DNA of 64,000 nucleotides, taken from the NCBI RefSeq assembly GCF_040459645.1, contig NZ_JARVHQ010000002.1, positions 372,001-436,000 of the forward strand, written 5' to 3'. The stretch is from Bacillus cereus group sp. RP43 (lineage in GTDB: Bacteria; Bacillota; Bacilli; Bacillales; Bacillaceae_G). The translations under genes and the position numbers were made by a program. Positions 44,567 through 54,878 of this stretch are shown here, one piece after another. Under the pieces are notes generated by a model that saw only the letters and a program-made list of their open reading frames with translations, made no database searches and was not told the origin of the DNA. The stretch's first letter is position 1, and each line of letters begins with the position of its first letter.

Positions 44567-44601
44567 GCTTATGGAATTACAGGTTCCATAAGCTTTTTTT
44601 T
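44567..44601 (+). terminator. Terminator of the VanRS-like operon
   Basis: GCTTATGGAA-loop-TTCCATAAGC then eight T. Confidence 0.85.
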
Positions 44602-44607
44602 ATAAAA

Positions 44608-44623
44608 CTTAAGAATTCTTAAG
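44608..44623. promoter_or_regulatory. 16-bp palindrome, copy 2 (CTTAAGAATTCTTAAG)
   Basis: Exact copy of 42261-42276, 240 bases before the ABC ATPase gene and directly after the terminator of the regulator operon. Confidence 0.7.
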
Positions 44624-44846
44624 GGTTTTACAGGGTGTTTCCTAATTTTCATCGTTTATCATGTATGTATTCAAAGCGATGAGGGGAGAGGAGAAATTAA
44701 AAAGAAAATTTTCTTTACAGCTTTCAAGTGGATACATCGTGACAACCTCATGAAAAAGGTAGATGCAACATGACTATTTTGTTAGTAGCAAATAAGAATA
44801 GCAGCTTATTTTAAAGAAATGAAAAAACAAACGTAGGAGGATATAT

Positions 44847-45608
44847 ATGATAAAACCAGTTGTAGATGTAAAAAACATTCAAAAATTGTACGGTAAAAAA
44901 GGTGAGAATCAATCACATGCATTAAAAAGTGTTTCATTCTCAATTCAAGAAGGTGAGTTCGTTGGAATTATGGGACCTTCTGGTTCTGGTAAAACGACAT
45001 TATTAAATGTAATTTCAACGCTTGATAAAGCGACAGGCGGCGTTGTTGAAATTGCAGGAACGGATATTACGAAAATGAAGCAAGGTGAGCTTTCTGATTT
45101 CCGTTCGCAAAAGTTAGGATTCATTTTCCAAGACTTTAACTTATTAGAGAACTTATCTATTTACGAAAACATCGCACTTCCACTTTCACTTCAAGGTGTT
45201 TCATCACGAAATATTGGACCGAAAGTAGAAAAGGTAGCTGATATGTTAGGAATTTCAGCAATTCTTCAAAAGTATCCATCTGAAGTATCTGGTGGACAGA
45301 AGCAGCGTTCAGCAGCAGCGCGCGCTTTAGTACATGAGCCTGCGATTATTTTAGGGGACGAGCCAACAGGAGCTCTCGATTCTAAAAATGCAACCAGTTT
45401 ACTTGATGCAATGACAAACTTAAATAAAGAACAAGGTGTATCGATTATGATGGTTACGCATGATCCATATAGTGCAAGTTATTGTCAACGTATTTTATTT
45501 ATTCAAGATGGTGAGCTATATAAAGAAATTCATCGCGGTGGTACACGTGATGAGTTTTATAAAAAAATTTTAGACGTGCTTGCAGACTTAGGCACACAAA
45601 AAGCGTAA
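44847..45608 (+). CDS. BceA-like ABC ATPase (antimicrobial peptide resistance)
   Basis: 253 aa behind GGAGG. Walker A GPSGSGKTT, Q-loop FQDFNLLENLS, signature VSGGQKQRSAAARAL, Walker B IILGDEPTGALD, H-loop VTHDPY. Pairs with the 610-aa FtsX-like permease 16 bases downstream. BceAB-type transporters free membrane targets from cell-wall-active peptides and signal need for resistance to a partner kinase, here the two-component genes just upstream. Confidence 0.92.
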   Translation: MIKPVVDVKNIQKLYGKKGENQSHALKSVSFSIQEGEFVGIMGPSGSGKTTLLNVISTLDKATGGVVEIAGTDITKMKQGELSDFRSQKLGFIFQDFNLLENLSIYENIALPLSLQGVSSRNIGPKVEKVADMLGISAILQKYPSEVSGGQKQRSAAARALVHEPAIILGDEPTGALDSKNATSLLDAMTNLNKEQGVSIMMVTHDPYSASYCQRILFIQDGELYKEIHRGGTRDEFYKKILDVLADLGTQKA

Positions 45609-45624
45609 GAGAGAGGGCTCATGT

Positions 45625-47457
45625 ATGTTATTTAAACTTTCCATGTCAGGACTAAAAAGTAAGTTACAAGACTATATTGTCTTACTTGTTGGTCTTATCG
45701 TATCTATTTCTACTTTTTATATGTTTCAAACGCTATCATTAAATAAAACGTTTCTTGAATCTAGCTCTTCTATTCGGGATATTGTATCTATATTCCACAT
45801 TGGTTCCTTTCTGTTAGCGATTATAACATTTTTCTACATTTTATATGCAAACTCTTTCTTAGTATCTCTTCGCCAAAAAGAGTTTGGTATGTATATGATG
45901 TTAGGAGCAAAAAAGCATAAAGTTACACTACTTATGTTTATTGAAACAATCGTATTAGGCGCAGCGTCTCTTGCGATTGGAATTACAGTTGGTATAGGAC
46001 TTGCAGAAGGTATCGGACAGTTACTAATGAAGCAATTGGAATTTCCTGGTGAGGGTTATCAAGCATTTTATATTCCATCTATAACTGTTACGTGCATCTT
46101 CTTCTTTGCACTATTTGTACTATCAGCAATTATGAGTAGTATTAAATTAGTACGTTTTTCCGTATTACAACTTGTACATGCAGATGTACAAACAGAACGT
46201 GTCGCGGTAAAAGGAAAAATGACAGTTGTAGTTGCATTCCTTGGTTTAATTTTGTTAGGTATTGGTTATGCATCACTGACCTATATTCCACAAGCGGGAA
46301 TGGCTGCTCTCGGATTAATGGCCCTTGGATTGACCACAGCAACCTTTGGTACTTACCTTTTATTTGGATCACTTCTCCCAGTTATGATTAACAAGTTAAA
46401 GAGTAATAAAAAACGTAGTGAGAAAGGCCTCAATGCTTTTACTTTTGCACAATTAAATTTTCGTATGAATAGCCTAGCAAATGTGCTTGCCACGGTAGCA
46501 ATGTTAGTGGCCCTTGGAGCTGGTGGGATTTCTGGTGGTATGGCATTTAAAAACAACGTAATAAAAATGGTTAATGGTAGTGAAATTTACGATTCAGTCG
46601 TTCATAATCCAACAACTGAAGAAAAGAAAATTTTGAATACCATCTTATTTACAGAGAAGCTTGAATATCATTACAAAATAGATGGTCAGTCTATTTACTA
46701 TTTAAAAGAGGATTTAGAGAAAAATCGTCCTTTAGTATTGAAAAATAGTAATGAGAGAGCAGAGTTTGGGAAAACAAAGAGAGTTTCAGAAGAGTTGCCA
46801 ATTGGTGCAAACGTGAAGAAGTCACCGCAACAATGGAGTGAAGCTTTCGAAATAATCCAGCCATATTATATGTATCCTGATCATGAAATAAAAATTGTAG
46901 ACAAAAACATGTACCATAGTATAGAAGGTCTCGAAAGTACTGTGTTTATTGGGAAAACAGATAATTTTAAATCATACTTAAAGGAATGGAAACAACTTGA
47001 CGAATTACAGTTAGCTAAATATACAAGTATGAAACCTGAAGAACTGAAGAGTAAATATCGAATGTATGATTCTTATCATGGCATGTTCAGTGGATTGATG
47101 TTCATGGGCTTCTTCGTCGGAATTGCGTACTTAGCAATGATGGCAAGTTGCCTTATGTTTAAAGTTTTGTCTGGTGCATCCAAAGATTGTACGCGTTATC
47201 AAATGCTTCGTAAAATCGGTGTTCGCCGAGAGTTATTAACACAATCGATTTATAAGGAGTTATTCTTCGTGTTCTTAGTCCCAGCAATTATTGGCATTGT
47301 TCATGTATTAGTTGGTATGAACATGTTCGGAGCCATTTTGATTGATCCATATTTTCGTATTTGGTTACCAATTGTTATTTTCGTAGTGATTTACTCGATT
47401 TATTACTTCATTACAGTTCAATTGTATAAAAGAATTGTGCTTCCGAAAGAAAAATAG
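45625..47457 (+). CDS. BceB-like ABC permease
   Basis: 610 aa with the ten-helix BceB layout: helix 1 YIVLLVGLIVSISTFYMFQ, FtsX-like helices 2-4, a large extracytoplasmic domain between helices 7 and 8 (about 310-480, GSEIYDSVVHNPTTEEKKIL to MKPEELKSKYRMY) that binds the peptide or its lipid target, and C-terminal helices 8-10 (FVFLVPAIIGIVHVLVGMN). Slightly shorter than B. subtilis BceB, mainly in the outside domain. Confidence 0.9.
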   Translation: MLFKLSMSGLKSKLQDYIVLLVGLIVSISTFYMFQTLSLNKTFLESSSSIRDIVSIFHIGSFLLAIITFFYILYANSFLVSLRQKEFGMYMMLGAKKHKVTLLMFIETIVLGAASLAIGITVGIGLAEGIGQLLMKQLEFPGEGYQAFYIPSITVTCIFFFALFVLSAIMSSIKLVRFSVLQLVHADVQTERVAVKGKMTVVVAFLGLILLGIGYASLTYIPQAGMAALGLMALGLTTATFGTYLLFGSLLPVMINKLKSNKKRSEKGLNAFTFAQLNFRMNSLANVLATVAMLVALGAGGISGGMAFKNNVIKMVNGSEIYDSVVHNPTTEEKKILNTILFTEKLEYHYKIDGQSIYYLKEDLEKNRPLVLKNSNERAEFGKTKRVSEELPIGANVKKSPQQWSEAFEIIQPYYMYPDHEIKIVDKNMYHSIEGLESTVFIGKTDNFKSYLKEWKQLDELQLAKYTSMKPEELKSKYRMYDSYHGMFSGLMFMGFFVGIAYLAMMASCLMFKVLSGASKDCTRYQMLRKIGVRRELLTQSIYKELFFVFLVPAIIGIVHVLVGMNMFGAILIDPYFRIWLPIVIFVVIYSIYYFITVQLYKRIVLPKEK

Positions 47458-47486
47458 TTTTACAAAACATACAAAATGTTAAACTC

Positions 47487-47534
47487 AAAAAAACCAGCGA
47501 TATTATACACATGTACTGATATCACTGGTTTTTT
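47487..47534 (+). terminator. Terminator of the BceAB-like operon
   Basis: AAAAAACCAG-CGATAT..ATATCA-CTGGTTTTTT. Confidence 0.8.
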
Positions 47535-47618
47535 ATATGGATATTTGATGGTCAATTTTACAAATTATAAAAAATTACAAGCTCAGTTTTACATTTTCAC
47601 AACAATATTTTTGTAATA

Positions 47619-48212
47619 TTATCTTTCTTTTCCCTCTGTTTGATTGGCTTGGAACTCCATTTTTAGCGCAATACTATCCCCTTGGAAAACGTTTTGATCT
47701 GTTCCGTTATCCTCAAATATAAACTTTATCCAAAACCAATCCATTTTCCCAGGTTTTAACCCCCCTGTTTCAGTCCACTTAGAATGAAATACTTTTTTGG
47801 AGACAATCTCTGAACTTTGTGATTTTAGTTCCGCAAGGGTTGTCTCGTATGCAGGGCTTTTTGCAGGATCCCAATCCCAAAGAAATTGTACTTTAATATG
47901 TTTACCGAAATCTTCTGTAGTATTATTTTGTTTTAAGTCGTTTACAGTATAGTCGATTTTCATCATGATATCTTTAATATCTAATGTACCACTATTTTTT
48001 AAATTGAATTTCTTTAATATTTTGTCCCCAGGTTTTAAATTTTCTAAGTTAAGTGAAGTAGTTGGTTGCATAGCTAAATCCAATGTACCTGCAGCAAATG
48101 AATTATTTGTCACCACTTGATCGCTAAAATATGCATATGTTCCCCCACCAATTAAAGATAAACCAAGAGCGGCTGAAACCACTCCAACACCTAATTTCTT
48201 TTTCAATGACAT
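47619..48212 (-). CDS. Camelysin / TasA-family matrix protein
   Basis: 197 aa from ATG at 48212 (GGGAGGAA upstream). Signal peptide MSLKKKLGVGVVSAALGLSL; mature start YAYFSDQVVTNNSFAAGTLD is the camelysin/CalY/TasA hallmark. Exported by SipW-type signal peptidase, forms surface fibres in the biofilm matrix; CalY is also described as a metalloprotease-like surface protein. No sipW is adjacent, so a chromosomal one would be needed. Complete. Confidence 0.88.
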   Translation of the reverse strand: MSLKKKLGVGVVSAALGLSLIGGGTYAYFSDQVVTNNSFAAGTLDLAMQPTTSLNLENLKPGDKILKKFNLKNSGTLDIKDIMMKIDYTVNDLKQNNTTEDFGKHIKVQFLWDWDPAKSPAYETTLAELKSQSSEIVSKKVFHSKWTETGGLKPGKMDWFWIKFIFEDNGTDQNVFQGDSIALKMEFQANQTEGKER

Positions 48213-48954
48213 TTTTTGTTCCTCCCATATCATTTTTAAAATCTTTCTCCCTAATCAACCGAAAAGATCCCCTTAATACAGATATACCATGAATTGTGAA
48301 AAAATTATATTTAAAGAAGAAAATTCCTTATTGAGAAAATTATGTTATTATCTATCTTCTGTAAATGAAACGTCCCAAAATAGAAAAGTTGGATTTATAA
48401 TTATCAAAACCTCTGCAAAAACACAAATTAATATTAACTGCCCTTTATGATTAGAATTATTTATTTTTTCAGGAGTATTCTAATACTTCAAAAGGTACAC
48501 CTTTTAATGCGGTGTAATTTCTATGAAAAACAATGTGTCAAAAAGTTCGAGATAATATTTTGAAGTACTTCAAAAATACATAGACCTTTTGAATCATTTG
48601 TAAATTTATGTAAATCAGTATCCCAAAACCGATTATTTTTGGGACGCTCAAATATCGAGAGATTTTTGCTGTTGTTTTTTCGAAAAGCTACTCCAAAACA
48701 AAAAAATGTAAATTTTCTCGTTTTGGGGGTATTTACATTTCTTAGCTTGATAGTGATGTGCTGGAACCCCATAGCCATCAAGCTAAGATTAAGTAAGAAT
48801 CCATTCAACTAGATTTTTTTCTGTTTACTAAAGATTTGATATGAACTATTTAAAAATTTGCATATGAAATAAACCCTAATATAAAACCCTTGATTTCTTA
48901 AGAGAAGGTATTGGAGTTTATCTTTTGTATATACGTCATCATTTCATTAAAAAA
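48213..48954. other. Non-coding stretch with a palindromic motif
   Basis: No supported gene; a 95-codon minus-strand frame here lacks a ribosome binding site and plausible composition. Contains AAAAGGTACACCTTTT (48490-48505), a motif seen again at 54548 and 62690. Confidence 0.45.
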
Positions 48955-48988
48955 AGACAAATAGATGCCTCTGGGCATCTATTTGTCT
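48955..48988 (-). terminator. Terminator of the collagenase gene
   Basis: AGACAAATAGATGCC and complement, 4-base loop, A-run on the plus side. Confidence 0.8.
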
Positions 48989-49006
48989 AAAAACAACTAC
49001 TTAAAA

Positions 49007-51643
49007 TTATTTTACTTCTACCGTATAATTCCCTGCTCCACCGCCATATTTATATACACTTAAGTAATATTTCCCTGGCTTCGCATTATAATTTCCAAGC
49101 AATTTGTTTCCGTCACGTTTTGTTGCATAAGTTACATAATTATTTAGATCTGATTCAGAGTATAACACCCAGTTCAGTCCAAGGTTTTGTTCGTTCGTAA
49201 CGGTAATTTGTAAATCTTTTGGGTCCTTTACATCGATAACAAATCTGTCAACTTGATCTTGATCACTTAAGTTTCCTCTTAATAATGTGTTCAAAGATAA
49301 TGGATTCGCTGCATCAAATGAATTATTCGGTTCTTTTTCGACAGCAGTACCTTCTTCTGTATTCACTCCGCTAAACACAACATCATATTCAAATTGTCCA
49401 GCGGCATTGACACGGTAATTTACAAAATAAGCAGTTAATGTTTTGTATCCGCTCCACTCTTTTTCTGCAAGATGCTTCAGCATATCATTCGTTGCTTGAT
49501 TCATCACTTTCCAATCCTCATTTTCCCCTTTTGCCGCACTTCCTGTATATGTTCCTTGTAGTGTGAAGGTATTAAAGAATTGTGATTTATTCTTTGTTAC
49601 CTTCACATTTTTTAACTTCGCTTCATTGGTGATATCTGACGTAACATCTGAAAGCGGTTTTGGAGCATGCTGTGCTACATAATCATCTGATACTTGCGGA
49701 ATTGTATACTTATCACGATTATCTATCAGCATTTGCATGTAAGTTTGATATTCTTCATTTAATTTATTATCTTTACTTAATGTAGAACGGTACGCATCGT
49801 AACCTGGAACATCATTTGTACGAATTAAATCATGCACTTTATCGAACATATCAGGACGGTTATTATACATATACGATTGCAATGCAAACGAGTAATTATA
49901 AAAATCCCACGTTCCGTATTTTGCATTTAATGTTTGCGCTGCTGTGTAACGTTTCGCAGGATCATTAGACAATCCACCAATGATACTTTTTCGCGGTACT
50001 ACGCTGTCTAATCGCGTTGAGCCTGCAAAAAACTCCGCATTTCCTTCTTCAAACCAAGTTAAGCGTTCATTTTGATACATTTCTCCTTGACCCCATAATC
50101 CCGGAACTTCGTATCTGCCCTGTAAATAGTGTGTAAATTCGTGACGAAACAATTCTTCCAAACTATAAATACTCTGCTGTGGTGTACGTTCATATGTAAA
50201 GAAAGTTCCTGTTCCTTCAATATAAATTCCACCATTATTTGTTTCATAGCCGTATAGTTGACGGTTAAATTGATATTCATCCGGACTATTATAAATAACC
50301 ATTGTTAACACATCATCAGCATGTCCACTTTCGAGTGGTTTATCAATACCAACTGTACGATAAAATTGAGATCGTACTTCTTTTGCTGCCCAATATAAAC
50401 GTTTAATTTTTTCTTCGCTAACTTTATCTCCCGCTTTAAAGACAATAGCCCCATCATCAAATGTATACGTTTTTGGTAAATAATGTTTCTTACCATCTTC
50501 TCGAATTTGATCTAAATTTACCGTTTTTCCATTTGCATCTATCCCGCCGTAATTAGTAACAATTTGTTCTGCTGCAACAAAATATTGTTGCCCTAAATAC
50601 GGATATATCCCCATTGCTTCTGTAACAACTTGCTGCCCTTTTGTTGGTGTACTATAAAACTTGCCAAAGCGACTAGCATAGTAAATACCATTATTAATTA
50701 GCCATCCGTTTTTGTCTGTTACTGTACCTATTAGTGCAAAACGATTTATCTCATTAATAAAGCCATCAATTTTTCCATACCACAGCATATCTTTTGGTTC
50801 TTTTCCTGTAGCATTCATATACGATTGAACTTCATAATCAACTTCTTTCATCAAATTATATACAGCATCGCCTTTAGTTCGATCTTCAATAAACGTAGAA
50901 AGATTATCGTTATATTGTTTAAAGATTTCACCTGCATATTGAATAACTTCTACATCAGCTGACGCCCCTCCAATTAACATCCCATAAGACGAAATTACTT
51001 TATTTTGTTCTGTTGTACCAAGTTTAAAATTCGGGTTCTTCGCAATTGTTTTTAAAGCTGGTAAACATTTATCATGATAGACACGTTCACTTAGTTTACT
51101 TAATTCTTGATGATAAAAACCTAAATAAAAACCTGAGCGTAAAACTTCTACTAATGTCTCAATTCCTTTTGAGTCATCTTTCGTATAGGCTTGTCCTTGT
51201 TCTGCTAGCTTAGCAATGATTGCCTGCATACGGCTATCATCTTGATAGAATTTGAGACTATCATTATTAAACTGAAATAACTCCGGAATTTGATACCATT
51301 GAATCGTAACCAGAAGATCTGTCAATTGCTTGTTGCTTAATTGATTTAATTCAGCCATTGAATATTTCTTTTCTTCAACAAGCTGTTTAGCATTCTCATT
51401 TGGCATCGGTGGACGCTGCGATAGATCTGCTAACTTTAAACGTTTAGTAAATGATCCATTTTCTTGTACGTTCGAAGGGTGCGCTAACTCATCAATGGAT
51501 TTTCTTAATCCTACCGGCTCCATTTGTAATACGTTCTTCACATTTTTTTCTTTTGTCTCTGCTTGAATTTGTAAACCACTACATGATATTGTCATGAGTC
51601 CAACACCAACAATCAGTTTAGAAATTTTCGAATATTTAACCAC
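49007..51643 (-). CDS. colA: Secreted microbial collagenase (M9B), ColA-like
   Basis: 878 aa from GTG at 51643, with GGGGGT 6 bases upstream (the frame extends 18 codons further without a site). Signal peptide (SKLIVGVGLMTISCSGLQIQ), activator domain, peptidase domain with zinc motif H-E-F-T-H (RHEFTHYLQGRYEVPG, near residue 500) and downstream Glu (WFEEGNAEFFAGS), a PKD-less linker and one PPC-like collagen-binding/pre-peptidase domain (EKEPNNSFDAANPLSLNTLL to GGAGNYTVEVK). Cleaves native collagen; a virulence and nutrition factor of the B. cereus group. Full length. Confidence 0.93.
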   Translation of the reverse strand: MVKYSKISKLIVGVGLMTISCSGLQIQAETKEKNVKNVLQMEPVGLRKSIDELAHPSNVQENGSFTKRLKLADLSQRPPMPNENAKQLVEEKKYSMAELNQLSNKQLTDLLVTIQWYQIPELFQFNNDSLKFYQDDSRMQAIIAKLAEQGQAYTKDDSKGIETLVEVLRSGFYLGFYHQELSKLSERVYHDKCLPALKTIAKNPNFKLGTTEQNKVISSYGMLIGGASADVEVIQYAGEIFKQYNDNLSTFIEDRTKGDAVYNLMKEVDYEVQSYMNATGKEPKDMLWYGKIDGFINEINRFALIGTVTDKNGWLINNGIYYASRFGKFYSTPTKGQQVVTEAMGIYPYLGQQYFVAAEQIVTNYGGIDANGKTVNLDQIREDGKKHYLPKTYTFDDGAIVFKAGDKVSEEKIKRLYWAAKEVRSQFYRTVGIDKPLESGHADDVLTMVIYNSPDEYQFNRQLYGYETNNGGIYIEGTGTFFTYERTPQQSIYSLEELFRHEFTHYLQGRYEVPGLWGQGEMYQNERLTWFEEGNAEFFAGSTRLDSVVPRKSIIGGLSNDPAKRYTAAQTLNAKYGTWDFYNYSFALQSYMYNNRPDMFDKVHDLIRTNDVPGYDAYRSTLSKDNKLNEEYQTYMQMLIDNRDKYTIPQVSDDYVAQHAPKPLSDVTSDITNEAKLKNVKVTKNKSQFFNTFTLQGTYTGSAAKGENEDWKVMNQATNDMLKHLAEKEWSGYKTLTAYFVNYRVNAAGQFEYDVVFSGVNTEEGTAVEKEPNNSFDAANPLSLNTLLRGNLSDQDQVDRFVIDVKDPKDLQITVTNEQNLGLNWVLYSESDLNNYVTYATKRDGNKLLGNYNAKPGKYYLSVYKYGGGAGNYTVEVK

Positions 51644-52040
51644 ACTTTTACCCCCTATTAATTTGAAGGAAAATTCTGAATTTAAAAAGCAGAACATTCT
51701 TATTTGTATTTACAGTTCCGCTATAAATACAAGTAAGATCAATGATGCAATAGTAGCTTGTTTTTTACTATTATTAATACAGATTTCTTACATTCAATCC
51801 TCCTTCCTTAAATTTATACAAGCAAAAACTATGCCAATGTTATTTTAGTGAATAAAGAAACGTTCTTTATCCATACTGTAGTATAAAATATACACAACTA
51901 ATTCAATAATGTATAAATAATTTGACAATTTACAAATTATTTGGCACAAGCCCCCCTCCTTTGTCCTCGGCCACCTTTAAACTTCCTAACAGTAGATAGT
52001 TAGCAGTTCCAACTGCCGATTTACAATACAGTTTAATTTT
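51644..52040. other. Collagenase upstream region
   Basis: AT-rich, no gene. No PlcR box upstream of the collagenase start. Confidence 0.5.
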
Positions 52041-52386
52041 TAACGAAATCCCCGAAAGAATTCCCCTTCCTCCAGCGTGTGAAGGGCGTAGCCCAACGGT
52101 AGGTGGGAGATGAATTTCGGTTTGGCATAGCCAAAAACTTTTGATAAACTAGCTATATGAAGTTCTTTGATAACTTGATATATGAGGTTGCAGGAAGAAA
52201 ATAGAGTGCGAAAACCAAGCCATCCGGTTCCTGCGTAAAATATCAACCGTACCAAAAGAGTGTCCAAGCGTTGGACATCTAGGGATGGAACATCCCGAAG
52301 TAACGCTCAGGGAGACGAAAGGTTGCTTTCATCGTGGAACTGAGAAGCTCCCACTTCAAGCTTTGCTAAGTGGCGAGTAGTTCACC
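52041..52386 (+). mobile_element. Deleted IS605-family element that keeps the RNA end
   Basis: Left end GAAATCCCCGAAAGAATTC with TAGGTGGGAGATGAAT; right end GAAGCTCCCACTTCAAGC then AAGTGGCGAGTAGTTCAC at 52351-52386. Between them only a short piece remains, including a frame ending LLSSWN-stop like the tail of tnpB products. It keeps the region that encodes the guide-RNA scaffold but no protein. Left border is approximate. Confidence 0.6.
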
Positions 52387-52496
52387 TAACTCCTATTCTT
52401 TATCTTCTGGAACGGCTTCATTAAATTCATTTTCGTTTGTTAGAATTTCGTAAATACGGTTTGTAAATCTTTTCACCAGAATCGTTTCCGTACTCT

Positions 52497-54311
52497 CTAT
52501 TGATTCACTGCTTTTGCTACAAGGGCAGCATATGCTTCTGCACCTACTTTCGTTAAATGTACGCCATCTGGTTCAAAGTATGCCTGATTTCCGGCACTTG
52601 CTGCATACCAATCGACTAACACCACATTTTTGTAAGCTGATGCTGCTTCTTTTAACTTCTCATTCACCAACGATTCCCACGGACGTGGCACTCTCGTATT
52701 AATTAATATAATTTTACGTTCATCCCCAATCACTTTTATTAATGATGCTAATTGCTCCTTAGTAAAGGCTCCATTTGTACCTAATCCAATAATGACATGA
52801 TTTCCTAAATTCCCCTCATTCTTTAGCTGTTCCACAGCAGGGATTGCTTTGGACATTTGCCGCCCTATTTCCGCATCAATCCTAATATTAGGAAAAGCAT
52901 TTTTTAAATACGGAGCAATATCAATCATGATTGAATCTCCTACAGCTGTAACTGTTAGAGGGTCTTTAGGCTGTGCGGGAATCCCTTCTTTTTGTTCTTC
53001 TTTATTTTGAGGTGGTTCATTAGCTGGTTTATCCCAAACTGCAACGGGATGTTTAGCCTGCTCTTCTTGCACTGCTTCCAGCTTATCTTTTGAAGGATTC
53101 TCCTTTGCTTTACTAGCTGTTGTTAATCCAAAAATAGCTATCGAAGAAATAAATACTGCACATATTAAAGCTAACTTACCACTTACAGTTAAGTTTCTTA
53201 TTTTCAAGTTCTTAATCCGAATATTCTTCAATGCGCCTTTTCGTATTGGATTTTCAATAAACTTCCACGAAATTTGTGCAATCATTATAATGAGAAGAAA
53301 TTGAAGAATTGCTCTTATTAGTGAAAAATCTCCAGCATTTACTTTTGGAGTCGTCAATGTAATAATTGGATAATGCCAAAGATATATGCCATACGACCTT
53401 ATTCCTATCCAGCGTAAAGGTCTAAATCGTAAAAATTGAGCGATACGGCTCGCTGGATGAGCAAGATTTGCCACTAACAATGCTGTTGCAATTGATAAGA
53501 GAACCATTCCTCCATTGTATAGAAACGGATCATATTGATTCGTCTTCCAAAACATAAGCAAAATAATAATAAGAGCAGTTCCTCCCACTACATCCAGAAT
53601 GAGACGCGCCTTTGGAATAATTTTATTTGCAAGCCTATTGCTTGGCCAAATTAAGGCAAGTACCGCTCCAATAAGTAAAGAAAAGGCCCTCGTATCTGTG
53701 CCATAATAAATTCTACTCGGATCAGCTCCAGGTTCATACAAAATTGCCATCGCTAAAGCTGAAGCAACAGCTCCCAGACAAATCAATAAAATCATACGGG
53801 ATTGTTTTTTTATGTGGTAAAGTCCTAAACTAATGATAAACGGCCAGACAACATAGAATTGTTCCTCAACTGCTAACGACCAAAAATGATTCAATGGAGA
53901 AAGCTGGTTAAAATTATCAAAGTACGATAATTTATGATAAATATACCACCAGTTACTAACATAAAATAACGCCGCTAATGAATCTCCACGCATTTTTTCA
54001 AGTAAAGAGCTATGAAAAATCGTAATCCATGCCAACGTTATAACGAGCATAACAAGCATTCCAGGAAGTAATCTCCTTGCCCTACTAAGCCAGAATTTTT
54101 TTAAATCAATTCTCTTATTTCTCTTCCACTCCATCGCTAGAATATCTGTAATTAAATAACCTGAAAGTACAAAAAATACAGTAACTCCCAAAAACCCTCC
54201 AGGCATCCAATTAAAATTAATATGATACAAAATAACACCTAGTATAGCTAGGCCCCTTAGACTGTCCAATCCAACCATATAACGACTATTTTTTTCAAAA
54301 GGTTTAGTCAC
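52497..54311 (-). CDS. OafA-type O-acyltransferase with SGNH domain
   Basis: 604 aa, GTG start behind GAGGTGAT. Ten or so membrane helices of the acyltransferase-3 family (SLRGLAILGVILYHINF with the catalytic-site His; FWSLAVEEQFYVVWPFIISL) followed from about 430 by an extracytoplasmic SGNH hydrolase-like domain (VTAVGDSIMID with Ser, GLGTNGAF with Asn, DGVHLTKVG with Asp/His). Transfers acetyl groups to wall polymers or peptidoglycan, as OatA does, modifying lysozyme sensitivity. Terminates next to the deleted IS605 element. Confidence 0.9.
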   Translation of the reverse strand: MTKPFEKNSRYMVGLDSLRGLAILGVILYHINFNWMPGGFLGVTVFFVLSGYLITDILAMEWKRNKRIDLKKFWLSRARRLLPGMLVMLVITLAWITIFHSSLLEKMRGDSLAALFYVSNWWYIYHKLSYFDNFNQLSPLNHFWSLAVEEQFYVVWPFIISLGLYHIKKQSRMILLICLGAVASALAMAILYEPGADPSRIYYGTDTRAFSLLIGAVLALIWPSNRLANKIIPKARLILDVVGGTALIIILLMFWKTNQYDPFLYNGGMVLLSIATALLVANLAHPASRIAQFLRFRPLRWIGIRSYGIYLWHYPIITLTTPKVNAGDFSLIRAILQFLLIIMIAQISWKFIENPIRKGALKNIRIKNLKIRNLTVSGKLALICAVFISSIAIFGLTTASKAKENPSKDKLEAVQEEQAKHPVAVWDKPANEPPQNKEEQKEGIPAQPKDPLTVTAVGDSIMIDIAPYLKNAFPNIRIDAEIGRQMSKAIPAVEQLKNEGNLGNHVIIGLGTNGAFTKEQLASLIKVIGDERKIILINTRVPRPWESLVNEKLKEAASAYKNVVLVDWYAASAGNQAYFEPDGVHLTKVGAEAYAALVAKAVNQ

Positions 54312-54734
54312 CCTACAATCACCTCTATTTCTTGGAAATTAGGTTACTAATAGCGGTATAAAATGCTATTAATTTCCTAAAATCGTATAAGCTAAGCTAT
54401 AAAAAACACCATTAGGGAAGGCTCTTTTATTATCATTACATACACAGTAACTAATACTTTATCACGTTATCTGTTTCTGTTGTGAAAATTTTTAAACTAG
54501 GTGTTTTTGCTTATTCCCCCGAAAAAGAGACATATGCTTAATTAATTAAAAAGTACACTTTTTGATACGTTTTTACATAATTCTCTTTTTGATTGAATGT
54601 ATGGTTCTGGTGTAAAAAATGATAAGTAAAAAAGAATTCAGGATTCCTAACGGATTCACCTGTTAAGCAATTAATCCAAACAGCCGTTTGATAAAAATAT
54701 TCTTATTTTGGACAGACTGGTCCTGCAAATCATT
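54312..54734. other. Non-coding stretch with IS6 end
   Basis: Holds AAAAAGTACACTTTTT (54548-54563) and the IS6-type terminal repeat at 54603-54618. No gene. Confidence 0.5.
54603..54618. repeat. IS6-family (IS240-like) terminal inverted repeat
   Basis: GGTTCTGGTGTAAAAA, one base from the IS240-type end GGTTCTGGTGCAAAAA; lies 120 bp beyond the transposase stop. A second copy in reverse is at 61987-62003. Confidence 0.7.
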
Positions 54735-54878
54735 TTATTCTTTTTCGAGCATATGCATGGCTTCAACACCACTCAATATAGAAGCTGCTGTTTTGTATGA
54801 TTTAAATCCCAACATAGAGCGTATACGTTTTTTAATAAAACGAGGCTCTTGTTCTACTATGTTATTTAAATATTTTAT

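Noticed and set aside
48521..48808. 95-aa minus-strand frame
   Set aside because: No ribosome binding site, poor composition, spans a repetitive non-coding region.
51698..51960. PlcR box before the collagenase gene
   Set aside because: B. cereus collagenases can be PlcR-controlled, but no TATGNAN4TNCATA match is present here.
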